This document shows positions 9,701-17,905 of a stretch of 61,447 nt of DNA, one piece after another. The notes beneath the pieces were generated by a model that saw nothing but the letters and a program-made list of their open reading frames with translations, had not been told where the DNA came from and searched no databases. Origin of the DNA: Eubacterium sp. (GTDB lineage Bacteria; Bacillota; Clostridia; Lachnospirales; Lachnospiraceae); NCBI GenBank assembly GCA_021769425.1, contig JAETSX010000052.1, positions 1 to 61,447 of the forward strand, read 5' to 3'. Each line of letters starts with the position of its first letter. The first letter of the stretch is position 1. Both the position numbers and the translations under genes were made by a program.

Positions 9701-10555
9701 ATGATAACGTTAGGTGAATTTACAGGGCTATTAATGTCTGATTTTCTTCAGGCAAGAAAAATGGCGGACGCATGCGCAGCCTCTATTTCAGAGGAATATC
9801 ATGTGAATCCGCTGTTAAAGGGTATGCCGGTTCCGCGCTATATCATTTCAGAAGCAGAAATAGACGTTCCGGTTCAGATTGCAGGAGTGCAGCAGGTTGA
9901 AGTGGGAGAGGAAGAGATGAAAAAGCTTTTAATGAAAATAGAAAAAGTCCTTCCCACGCTGTTATACCGCAATATCAAAAACTGTTATTATGAAAAGCAG
10001 GAAGAGCGGGTGTTCCGGCAAAACGGCAGGATTGAGCCGGAAGCAGTGGGAGTGAAAATTACGGCTGATTCCGGAGAAACAGGAAAGGCGGTGGTGATAA
10101 AGCTGAGCGAGCTGCCGGATTTAAAGGAATCCTACAAACGGTCGGCAGCGTCCATCTGCAGCCTGATGAACCAATATATGGATACTTATATCAAAGAAAA
10201 TACGATATCTGATATGCGGCTGCTGGATTTTATAGATGCATTTACCGAAACGTTAAAAAGCGTAACAAAGCAGGAATTCAGCATATATCCAGATGAACAG
10301 ACACCTTTTATCAATAAAAATTCTCTGAAGAAGATGTGCCAGATTGTAGGAAGTACCATGTTTTTTGAATTTAAGGAGATTTTTGAGCAGCAGGAAGGGG
10401 TGCTGATTATTCCGGAAACCGGTAAGATGGAACAGAATTGCACGCCGGAACAGGTGATGCGGATGAAAATTAAAATCAGGGAGCAGGACGTTGATTTTAT
10501 TGTAAACAGAGATGATGAGACAGGAGAGACAGACAGGTTTTTAGCCTTGAGTTGA
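9701..10555 (+). CDS. Conserved protein of unknown function in the DUF2589/DUF4135 operon (284 aa)
   Basis: ATG 9701 is chosen over an upstream GTG (9683) because GGAGG lies 9 bases before it and it follows the DUF2589 stop by one base. No family is recognised with confidence. The N-terminal half has MKKLLMKIEKVLPTLLY and a segment resembling DUF2589 partners (VPRYIISEAEIDVPVQIAGV). The C-terminal part is beta-rich and acidic. No membrane span or signal peptide, so it is probably cytosolic. Position and spacing suggest it forms a complex with the DUF2589 protein. Confidence 0.6.
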   Translation: MITLGEFTGLLMSDFLQARKMADACAASISEEYHVNPLLKGMPVPRYIISEAEIDVPVQIAGVQQVEVGEEEMKKLLMKIEKVLPTLLYRNIKNCYYEKQEERVFRQNGRIEPEAVGVKITADSGETGKAVVIKLSELPDLKESYKRSAASICSLMNQYMDTYIKENTISDMRLLDFIDAFTETLKSVTKQEFSIYPDEQTPFINKNSLKKMCQIVGSTMFFEFKEIFEQQEGVLIIPETGKMEQNCTPEQVMRMKIKIREQDVDFIVNRDDETGETDRFLALS

Positions 10556-10562
10556 TAAGAGA

Positions 10563-11117
10563 ATGCTGAGTATAAAAGTAATAGAAGAATTTCATTCCCT
10601 GTTATTAGAATTGCCGTCGGTTGCGGAGTCGGTGTCTGCCGGTTCCTATTCTGCCATGGCGGCGGCAGCAGAATGGCTGACAGAAGCGGAAAAGCTTGCC
10701 GAAGAGTATCAATTGCCGATTTGCGCAGACTTTGCCCTGATAAAGGGAGAGATGCAGAATTATCTCCCGGCAAAAAGAGAATCGGGCTATGAAACCGGAA
10801 GGACGGCGCGGCTGATGAAACAGAAAAACGGGATTGAATGTCTGAGACGGGCGAAAGAGTGTATGGAACAATATTTTAACGGGACGGAAAGTTTAATTTC
10901 TGAAAGCAGTATCTTATGCAGAAAGATGGCCGCAGTGGCTGTCTCCAAAGGATATGTGGAGGATGCCGCCCAGGCAGAGGATATTGCGGGGCTTATGGAG
11001 AAGTTTCAGAAAGATGCAGAATTGATGCCGGCTCTTACCAATGTGATAGGAACAGTGGGATATGAGAATGCCCGCTGCCTTCTGCAGGAGGAGCTGCAGG
11101 CTGTTTTGCCGGATTAG
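10563..11117 (+). CDS. Unknown helical protein in the DUF2589/DUF4135 operon (184 aa)
   Basis: Starts 7 bases after the preceding stop, so it is probably translationally coupled. The protein is alanine-, glutamate- and leucine-rich and predicted to be almost entirely helical. It has no signal peptide and no motif that I recognise. It is followed by a copy of the 92-bp dispersed element before the VWA gene. Confidence 0.55.
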   Translation: MLSIKVIEEFHSLLLELPSVAESVSAGSYSAMAAAAEWLTEAEKLAEEYQLPICADFALIKGEMQNYLPAKRESGYETGRTARLMKQKNGIECLRRAKECMEQYFNGTESLISESSILCRKMAAVAVSKGYVEDAAQAEDIAGLMEKFQKDAELMPALTNVIGTVGYENARCLLQEELQAVLPD

Positions 11118-11126
11118 AGCAGCTTT

Positions 11127-11218
11127 TATACCCGTGGGCGGAATTATTTGCTGACAGATCTTTCACAGATTTTGGGAAAAAGCAAATGATTTGGCAAATA
11201 AGTATGCTCGTGAGTATA
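11127..11218 (+). repeat. 92-bp dispersed MITE-like element, copy A
   Basis: Begins TATACCCGTGGGCGG and ends GCTCGTGAGTATA. It is the same length and largely the same sequence as copies at 18916-19007 (minus) and 42108-42199. The ends form an imperfect terminal inverted repeat. It separates the 184-aa gene from the VWA gene and creates a spurious in-frame ATG at 11186 upstream of the real VWA start. Confidence 0.8.
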
Positions 11219-11257
11219 AACATGTTTCAGCGAAAAGAAGAACAGGAGAGAAAAAGG

Positions 11258-12625
11258 ATGAATTATGATAACATAGGATGTATTGCCATGCTGGATATTT
11301 CAGGTTCCATGTATGGGGATGCCATAGATATGGTGAAAGTTGATGCAAAAGCTTTTGTGGACAAGTTTTATGACGGGGATCAGATAGGAATTAATGCATT
11401 TCATTCAAAAGCCAGATGGATCTATCCCAAAGGCGATGCGCCGCATATTGTGACTGTGAATGTAGAAGAAAGCGGGGAAGTGGAATTCAGCAAGGAAAAA
11501 GAAGAGGCCAGGGAAGCTATCGAGCAGATTTCTGCCGGAGGCAGAACCAATATTTCAGCGGCCATTATCCTTGCAAATGAGATGATAAAAACATCCGATG
11601 CCGGGAAAAAGGCATTCTTTCTGTTTAGTGACGGATACCATAATGAGGGGCAGAATCCCTGTGAAGTATTGGGGGCAGAACCGCCCATTTATATCGGGGC
11701 TTTAGGAAACTGGATCAAGGAAGAATATTTTAGAGAACTGAAGAACAAGAATCCGAAAAGCAGAATCTTCACCAGGCCCAATCCTTATGATGTGGAGACA
11801 ATGTTCAATGAAATCCGCGGCGATTTGGTGGAGGGAATGCTGCTGTGCAATCAGTTCAGCCAATATCGGAAAGGCACGGATTACCTGATCAGGGAATTCA
11901 TTGTACCGGCGGATTCTTCCAGAACGCAGGTTTCTGTGGTGTGGACGAATCGGAAGTACCGCTATATCAGCAGCGGATTTGCCCAGAATTGTTTTCAGGC
12001 GCTTTTGATCGACCCCACGGGCAAGACAACGGATCTGAAACCCGGAATTGTGCAGGACGGATACTGTATTTTTAATGAGGAAAATATGATGCCCGGCAAG
12101 TGGAAATGTTTGATTCAGTATGCGGGCCTTGGGGATGATATGGGCGGCACCGTCGGCGTGGTTTCTTTGGACAGCAAGACAAAAATCAACATAAAAGCTC
12201 CCGGATTTTCAGAGAGGAACCAGCCGGTATCTTTCCGGCTGCAGGCAGAGTGCGAAAAGGAAATATTAGAGGGGCTTACGGTGAGGGCTATCATACGCAA
12301 GCCTCTTGCCAGCGCAGAACATGCGTTAAATAGATTGGAGAAACAGATAAAATCCCTGAAGCTTGCGGAGCCGAATGGCAGGAAATTAGAGGATATTGAT
12401 AAATTGAATCTGCTGTATATGTCGCAGCCGGAAAAATATCCGGAATTTGGGTATCAGCGGCAGTTTGGGGCGGCTGAATTTTCAAAAGACGGAACCTATG
12501 ATTATATCCTGGAGAAACCGGAGGTTCCCGGGGTGTATGAAGCGGAATTTACGGTAGAAGGGATCAATAAAGTGACAGGGCAGCCCTTTTCTTGTGTAAA
12601 ATCGGAGTCCGTATGGATCGGATAG
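11258..12625 (+). CDS. Cytosolic VWA (von Willebrand factor A) domain protein (455 aa)
   Basis: The start is ATG 11258 with AGGAG about 9 bases upstream. An in-frame ATG at 11186 lies inside a dispersed repeat and is rejected. The VWA domain fills the first ~200 residues with a complete MIDAS: DISGS (D13, S15, S17), GGRTN (T97) and FSDG (D125). The rest (about 210-455) is a beta-rich region with IREFIVPADSSRTQVSVVWT and a final immunoglobulin-like stretch, plus a helical insert near residues 325-350. There is no signal peptide or anchor, so it acts inside the cell, probably as a metal-dependent scaffold for the DUF2589 and DUF4135 partners. Confidence 0.8.
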   Translation: MNYDNIGCIAMLDISGSMYGDAIDMVKVDAKAFVDKFYDGDQIGINAFHSKARWIYPKGDAPHIVTVNVEESGEVEFSKEKEEAREAIEQISAGGRTNISAAIILANEMIKTSDAGKKAFFLFSDGYHNEGQNPCEVLGAEPPIYIGALGNWIKEEYFRELKNKNPKSRIFTRPNPYDVETMFNEIRGDLVEGMLLCNQFSQYRKGTDYLIREFIVPADSSRTQVSVVWTNRKYRYISSGFAQNCFQALLIDPTGKTTDLKPGIVQDGYCIFNEENMMPGKWKCLIQYAGLGDDMGGTVGVVSLDSKTKINIKAPGFSERNQPVSFRLQAECEKEILEGLTVRAIIRKPLASAEHALNRLEKQIKSLKLAEPNGRKLEDIDKLNLLYMSQPEKYPEFGYQRQFGAAEFSKDGTYDYILEKPEVPGVYEAEFTVEGINKVTGQPFSCVKSESVWIG

Positions 12626-12635
12626 GAGATGGAGG

Positions 12636-14213
12636 ATGACAGAGAAAGAGCGCAGGCAATATGATGCTGCAGTGGGAAATCTGAAAACAAGAATCGGGGA
12701 GCAGTTTCAGGGGAAAAGTGTTTCCAGCCATCTGAGAACTCTGGAGCGGTATTACTGCGGCGCATGCAACGGGGAAACCAGGGAAGGCATTATCTGCTGC
12801 CTGGAAGCGCTGCAGACAGAGCGGGATTTTGCATGTTTCTTAAGCGCCCAGGAAGCGCTTCAGAAGGTGAAAGGGAGCCTGGGAACCGGATTTTCCATTT
12901 GCAGGAAGAATCCCTATATTATCCTGTATCTTTTGCAGAGGATAGAGGAATTGCATCAGATTTTTCAGGACAAGGCATATCGGGCAGTGTCTCTGTTGCT
13001 GGGAATGGGGAGCAGATTTGAAATGGACGAGAATTATGGAGCGGATATTCAGTCCAAGTTTTATATTTTGTTTGATCAAAAGTACAGAAATTATCTGAGA
13101 AGTTATGGAATCATCCGGGAAAAGCTGTCTGCCGTGACCGGGGAAGCGCAGCTTTTGTTATATCCCACCAGCGGAGATTTGCACTGCGGAGGAAAGAATC
13201 CATATGATTTTGAATGGAAGGGGAAGCAATATGTGTATAAGCCCCGAGATATGCGGGTGGACGCCCTGCTGAATGAAGCGTTGATTCTCTTTAATGAACT
13301 GCTTCCGGAAGAATTGAAGCTTCCGGTGGCAGGGATTACCCTGCTGAACGATGAAGAGCACACCGGATATATGGAATATGTAACATATGCTGAGTCCATG
13401 AGTGAGCAGAATGCGGCGTCTTATTACAGGAAATTCGGTGCATTATTGTATTTCTGCAAGATATATGGAGTAAGCGATCTGCATTACGAGAATATCATTG
13501 CCACGGAATCCGGGCCTGTAATCATTGATGGGGAATGTTCTTTCCAAAAGAAAATTACGATGAGCAAAAGAATGAACGATATGAATCTTGATGTATTCAA
13601 GGATGCCTTTCTACTGCCTTTCCGTATAGAAAATCAGGTGTATTTTGATGTGGCAGATGAGCGAAGCGGCACAAAAAGGAAACTCAGATTCGATGACCCG
13701 CTCATTCGGGAGAATGTACTGGAGGGATTTCAGACAGCGGCTTCCTGCGGCAGGCAGGGAAAGGAAAGGCTCGGCCAGAAGTACGCTGAGATTCTGGGGA
13801 CAGAATATCTGGCCAGAATCGTTCCGATGCAGACATCGGATTTCTATTCGAAGATGGAATTTTGCTGCCGGGAATATCAGAAACGGGGCGAGATGATCTG
13901 CTATACGGCAGAAGACATCCTGGAATCGCTGCAGAGGACATTTCAGGGAGCCCGAATAGCGGCGGAACCCTTGCAGATTAAGCAAGGATTGATTGGTATT
14001 CTGGAACATGATTTTTTTCAGGGGGATATTCCGATGTTCCAGGTAAAAAATGAGAATGGAAAAGTGACAGGCCTGTATGCGGACGGCAGCCTGATGTTTT
14101 CAGTAGAAGAAAGAAGCTTCAAAATAAATGAATGGGCGGCTGTTTTAAAAAATGAAATAGAATGGTGGGCGCTAAAAGAGGCCAAAGCGAAGGTGGAAGA
14201 ACTATTTCGATGA
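12636..14213 (+). CDS. Stand-alone LanM-type dehydratase/kinase-like protein (DUF4135), copy 2
   Basis: A 525-residue paralogue of the protein at 7293-8933. It shares YVYKPRDMRVD (K202), SDLHYENIIAT (D281, H283, N286) and VIIDGEC (D298). The later motif is ARIVPMQTSDFY, again with R394 and T400 kept but P397 in place of the usual second Arg of LanM. No zinc-binding LanC cyclase domain follows. It starts 10 bases after the VWA gene behind GGAGATGGAGG and ends the operon. Two divergent copies suggest two substrates or a heteromeric enzyme. Confidence 0.75.
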   Translation: MTEKERRQYDAAVGNLKTRIGEQFQGKSVSSHLRTLERYYCGACNGETREGIICCLEALQTERDFACFLSAQEALQKVKGSLGTGFSICRKNPYIILYLLQRIEELHQIFQDKAYRAVSLLLGMGSRFEMDENYGADIQSKFYILFDQKYRNYLRSYGIIREKLSAVTGEAQLLLYPTSGDLHCGGKNPYDFEWKGKQYVYKPRDMRVDALLNEALILFNELLPEELKLPVAGITLLNDEEHTGYMEYVTYAESMSEQNAASYYRKFGALLYFCKIYGVSDLHYENIIATESGPVIIDGECSFQKKITMSKRMNDMNLDVFKDAFLLPFRIENQVYFDVADERSGTKRKLRFDDPLIRENVLEGFQTAASCGRQGKERLGQKYAEILGTEYLARIVPMQTSDFYSKMEFCCREYQKRGEMICYTAEDILESLQRTFQGARIAAEPLQIKQGLIGILEHDFFQGDIPMFQVKNENGKVTGLYADGSLMFSVEERSFKINEWAAVLKNEIEWWALKEAKAKVEELFR

Positions 14214-14295
14214 AACCATAAATATACTGCAATGTGAGGCGTGCAGATGACGGGAATGAATTTTCAAACACGCTCTAGTGCAGGTTTCGAAACTA

Positions 14296-14327
14296 TTCTC
14301 TGGCGGTTTTCTTTAACTGCCAGAGAA
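14296..14327. terminator. Hairpin between convergent operons
   Basis: TTCTCTGGCGGTT pairs with AACTGCCAGAGAA around a TTCTTT loop (13 bp, one G-U). It lies between the end of the DUF4135 operon and the end of the minus-strand membrane operon, so a bidirectional terminator is likely. It has no long T-run. Confidence 0.55.
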
Positions 14328-14377
14328 GTCTGCAATGTGCAGCGGTACAAGGCAGCAGGCTCCAGGCGTCTCTTCTC

Positions 14378-15235
14378 TCAGATGCCAGAGGAGCCGGCGG
14401 CGTAAAGCTGCTCTACACGAAACACTTCAAAATTCTCTGTCTCCCCCACCAATTCATATCCCATATTCTCAAAATATTCTCGAAGCCCTTTATCCTTATT
14501 GGGAATCACATACTGAATCTGGTGTTTTTCCATATATTTTTCTAAAACAGCAGGATCGATCTGAAGCCCGTAATACAGTACCAGCGTCAGAATCCGCCGG
14601 CTGTTTTTCTTATTCAGCGTCTGCTGAACCCAGTCCGGATCGGCGAGGTTTACCGGCCAGTCTGCCATATCTTTTCTTCGGATGGCGTTTAAGAGGGAAG
14701 GATCGTACTGCCGCAGCTCTAATAACTGCAAATCCGCAAAGAGGCAGGATTTGGGCTCTGCGGTATCGGCGTCTTTTTCAATCATATCGGCGATCTCTAT
14801 GGTTTCGTTTTTAATTTTAAAGCTGTTTTCAGCGGGAACCATATGCGTCCACTGATTTTCCCCGAAAAATGCAGCAGCAATCAGGCACAGAATTACGGCG
14901 ATGGTCTTCTTCCAGCGTTTGGACAGCACAAAAAAAAGCCATGTCATTGCAAAGGCCAGAACCAGGTTTACCGGCAGAAGCCAGTAAATCCGCCGGATTC
15001 TGGGAGCAAGTCCGATCTTGTCCGCAATTGGTATCATAAGGTATGGATTAAATATCGTAAAAAATGCAAACAGCGCCGGATATACAAAGAATGATTTCAG
15101 GTTTTGTTTCTTCCGGAGCCAGAATACGGCAAGAGCCAGTACATAGGCGAGGAAAAAGAATTCTATATTCGAGAAAGAATCATCAAAAGCTTTATTCAGG
15201 AAATCCATTCCCAGTTCATACAAATTCTGCATCAT
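14378..15235 (-). CDS. Polytopic membrane protein with C-terminal soluble domain (285 aa)
   Basis: Last gene of a three-gene minus-strand operon. About four hydrophobic segments occupy residues 20-140. The soluble C-terminal part (about 150-285) includes ILTLVLYYGLQIDPAVLEKYM and VIPNKDKGLREYFENMGY. This type of C-terminal domain is seen in membrane proteins related to glycan or glycosyltransferase-like families, but I cannot name a family. It follows the DUF6077-like gene by 20 bases. Confidence 0.6.
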   Translation of the reverse strand: MMQNLYELGMDFLNKAFDDSFSNIEFFFLAYVLALAVFWLRKKQNLKSFFVYPALFAFFTIFNPYLMIPIADKIGLAPRIRRIYWLLPVNLVLAFAMTWLFFVLSKRWKKTIAVILCLIAAAFFGENQWTHMVPAENSFKIKNETIEIADMIEKDADTAEPKSCLFADLQLLELRQYDPSLLNAIRRKDMADWPVNLADPDWVQQTLNKKNSRRILTLVLYYGLQIDPAVLEKYMEKHQIQYVIPNKDKGLREYFENMGYELVGETENFEVFRVEQLYAAGSSGI

Positions 15236-15255
15236 ATGCCTCCTATGTGTAAATC

Positions 15256-16323
15256 CTATGTGTAGAAAAAGAAGTAGTGTTTGGTCAAGAGATACGCCAA
15301 GCCGTACAGAATACAGGGAATCAGGCAGATGGCATATCGGATCCAGATGGAAAAGCTTTTTTTCGAGAACCCTAAGGGAATCAGGCAGATGCTGAGTTCA
15401 AAGGGCAGCATATAAATTGCAGACATATTCAGCCCGAAACTTGCGGAAACGACCAGGAACAGTTCTAGCCAGTGACTGCGTTCCAGGTGATTTCCGGCAA
15501 TTCTCAAAAAGAGGAGAAAGACCATTGGCAGGATGATGCAGGCCAAAATGGTTTTTCCTTCAAAAGCCCGAAAAAATAAAAATTCTGCGCTGGTAAACAG
15601 GTTGAAGCTGAACAAATTCAGCCAGAACAGGAAACAGGAAAAAGTTACGCTCTTTTTCTTGTGGTTATTGCCGAAAAGCTGCAGCCCAAGCTGATAATAA
15701 ATCAGGTTAGCCAGAATCACCATCAGGGAAGATTCCGCAATCCTGGTTTCTATTAATGGAGGAATCCCCAATAACTGGCACAGAACAGCGCTGTGGTTCT
15801 GGTATGTTTCCAACAGGTATTCTGCATTTAATTTTTTCAGCAATGCACCGGTGTACGGGTCGTACTGGCTGATGGAATCGGTGTATACGGAAGCGCTGAC
15901 GTCTCCGATATAATAAGATTGATCCCATAGGGCGTAAGTTTCTCCGTTATAGTTCACCATGATAAGCTGAATCAGGATGATTAGGGCCAGTATCAAAAGA
16001 GGCCATTTCTGTTTCGTGAAAAGGCTCTGCAGGTAAGCTCTCTGTTCCGGAAAGGATTTCCGGCGCAACAGGAAGAACAGGAGGATTACTGCCAGAACAA
16101 AAATGCACCAGAGCTTTGTCAGAAGAGACAATGGCTGGAGGGTCAGTTTCAGCGGAATGGCCACGATCTGAAACAGGAGAAAATAGCAGAAAAATCCCAA
16201 CAGAACCCGGTAAGAAACGGATCGTTCTCTGGAGGATACCATGTGGAGAAAAAAATCTCCCAGCATATAGCTGATTGTCAGATAATAAAGAATAATTCCC
16301 AAACATAACAGATAATAGTTCAT
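15256..16323 (-). CDS. Polytopic membrane protein, DUF6077-like (355 aa)
   Basis: Roughly ten hydrophobic helices. The central loop has ALWDQSYYIGDVSASVYTD and ETYQNHSAVLCQLLGIPP, a pattern I associate with DUF6077 membrane proteins of Lachnospiraceae. The start has a clear GGAGG on the minus strand and nearly abuts the preceding gene, indicating coupling. Function unknown. A glycosyltransferase-C-like or lipid-glycan role is possible. Confidence 0.55.
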   Translation of the reverse strand: MNYYLLCLGIILYYLTISYMLGDFFLHMVSSRERSVSYRVLLGFFCYFLLFQIVAIPLKLTLQPLSLLTKLWCIFVLAVILLFFLLRRKSFPEQRAYLQSLFTKQKWPLLILALIILIQLIMVNYNGETYALWDQSYYIGDVSASVYTDSISQYDPYTGALLKKLNAEYLLETYQNHSAVLCQLLGIPPLIETRIAESSLMVILANLIYYQLGLQLFGNNHKKKSVTFSCFLFWLNLFSFNLFTSAEFLFFRAFEGKTILACIILPMVFLLFLRIAGNHLERSHWLELFLVVSASFGLNMSAIYMLPFELSICLIPLGFSKKSFSIWIRYAICLIPCILYGLAYLLTKHYFFFYT

Positions 16324-16324
16324 A

Positions 16325-17467
16325 TCAATTCCTCCAAAGTGATTTCATGGCAGTATTCATCTCGTGCCAGAGACGTTCCGTGTCCAGCATACCGTAAAGG
16401 AACAGCAAAATGGGGTACATGGCTGCAATCTGCGCCCGGGAGGAAAGGGTTGCATGCACCAGTCCCCGGGCAGGGGTAAGCAGATAAAAAACAAAGGGCA
16501 GCATGCCGATAAAAATAAGGGGAACAAGGGCAAGGCAGGCATTCCGCACTCTATGTCCCGCTGCAAATAATGCAAGGTATGCCGCCGTTAAAAACAGCAG
16601 CAGAACGGCCAGTGTTTTCATTCCGAAATCTGCCCTGGATAGAAATTCTCTCAGATTGTTGTACAGGGACAGAGGGATCTGAGACAGAGAATGGACAGTG
16701 CCGAAATTATCCTCCCACAGCCTTTTGATGTATTCCGGAAAAAGATTTTTCCCTGTGGCCAGAACTGTGATCAGCCATTTTGATGCTGTCAGAAACAGAC
16801 AGCCCAACCCCCAGGAAAGAGAACAGTATGCCAGAATTTTCCGGATGCCCGTAATATTGCTGAACTTTCGGATAGAAAGAAACGCAATGGTAAGGGGAAT
16901 TCCCAGCGTAAGGATCGGGATGGTTCCGGTATCCAGAAAAACAGTAGCGCCCCCGATGGCATAAAACACCAGGTATAAACGGTGGGGATCCTCTTTCTCA
17001 TACCAGGGCGTTTTCCCAAGCAGTACCAGAATGGCTGTAAACGTGATCAGAAAGCAGCCTGCCTGAGACAGGGAGTAGGACACCGGCAGGATATCTGCCC
17101 ATAAAAAAGAAAAGAGGAACAAAAACCCAAAGGGAGGAGATAATTTTCTGCTGATTTGCATGGCAGCGCCGAAAAACAGCAGAAAAAAAGCAATCATGCA
17201 CAGATAACGGATCTGTGCTGTGCGGAACAGATATAAAAGCGGACGGAACAATACCTGAATGCCGTTCCAGCGATAGCCGCTGTCCTGGCCCAGCAGGCTG
17301 TTCCAGAGTGTGGAATATTCCGGATTGTGCGGAAGAAAAGAGTTGGAATGCTCCAGAATTCGTTCTTCCGGTATCCAGTTTGCTGCAAACAGCAGAAAAA
17401 GGAATAAAAAAGTCAGAAAAAAATGTAATTTACAAAAAGAAAAAAATTTATTTGGAACAGATTTCAT
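16325..17467 (-). CDS. Polytopic membrane protein, first gene of the minus-strand operon (380 aa)
   Basis: About ten predicted transmembrane helices, starting with a hydrophobic N-terminus (FFLTFLFLFLLFAANWIPEE). Large external loops carry NPEYSTLWNSLLGQDSGYRW, which resembles the first loop of GT-C-type membrane glycosyltransferases, but no catalytic DD/DE motif is certain. Transcribed leftward with the two genes listed before it. It may work with the envelope polysaccharide genes to the right. Confidence 0.55.
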   Translation of the reverse strand: MKSVPNKFFSFCKLHFFLTFLFLFLLFAANWIPEERILEHSNSFLPHNPEYSTLWNSLLGQDSGYRWNGIQVLFRPLLYLFRTAQIRYLCMIAFFLLFFGAAMQISRKLSPPFGFLFLFSFLWADILPVSYSLSQAGCFLITFTAILVLLGKTPWYEKEDPHRLYLVFYAIGGATVFLDTGTIPILTLGIPLTIAFLSIRKFSNITGIRKILAYCSLSWGLGCLFLTASKWLITVLATGKNLFPEYIKRLWEDNFGTVHSLSQIPLSLYNNLREFLSRADFGMKTLAVLLLFLTAAYLALFAAGHRVRNACLALVPLIFIGMLPFVFYLLTPARGLVHATLSSRAQIAAMYPILLFLYGMLDTERLWHEMNTAMKSLWRN

Positions 17468-17532
17468 AATTAATACCCCGAATCTTTTGCTTTTGTTGTA
17501 AGTGTTTCCGTATTCTATAAAAACTACTGTAA

Positions 17533-17726
17533 TGAATTATAATACTAGTGTAACCCTTATCTTACATGAGGCGCTTTCGATCATTGTAGTGAATTATAAT
17601 ACTGGTGTAACCCTTATCTTACATGAGGCGCTTTCGATCATTATAGTGAATTATAATACTGGTGTAACCCTTATCTTACATGAGGCGCTTTCGATCATTA
17701 TAGTGAATTATAATACTAGTGTAACC
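17533..17726. repeat. 57-bp tandem repeat array, about 3.4 copies
   Basis: Units begin at 17533, 17590, 17647 and 17704 (partial), period exactly 57 bp and nearly identical. Each unit contains a TATAAT and the block CATGAGGCGCTTTCGATCA. Because 57 is divisible by 3, a spurious repetitive ORF spans the array. It lies in the 438-bp gap between the minus-strand membrane operon and the first LCP gene. The only other structure seen in that gap is the promoter-containing inverted repeat at 17779-17843. Confidence 0.9.
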
Positions 17727-17778
17727 TAGTTTACCTTACATCAGGCAGGAAAGCAATAGATGAAATGGAAAATATGTG

Positions 17779-17843
17779 TAGAAAAACCCCCGGTTTTGTG
17801 GTATACTCACTAAGAATCAGTATGAAAACAACATAAAACCGGG
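17779..17843 (+). promoter_or_regulatory. Promoter enclosed by a 9-bp inverted repeat, upstream of the LCP gene
   Basis: TAGAAA (17779-17784), 17 bp, TATACT (17802-17807). The -10 lies in the loop between CCCGGTTTT (17789-17797) and AAAACCGGG (17835-17843). The repeat could be an operator or a leader hairpin. Confidence 0.45.
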
Positions 17844-17905
17844 AAAATATTAAGCGAGAAACCGGCAAATGCCAAGGAATAAGAACTGGTAAGGAGGACA
17901 GGAAC

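Noticed and set aside
11186-11257. Longer N-terminus of the VWA protein
   Set aside because: The upstream in-frame start lies in the 92-bp element, whereas ATG 11258 has a proper ribosome binding site and begins next to the VWA core.
7293-14213. Class II lanthipeptide gene cluster
   Set aside because: No LanC domain, precursor peptide, transporter or protease is seen, and elimination residues are altered in both LanM-like proteins.
17502-17729. Repetitive 75-codon ORF over the 57-bp array
   Set aside because: It is open only because the unit length is a multiple of 3. There is no ribosome binding site or family resemblance.
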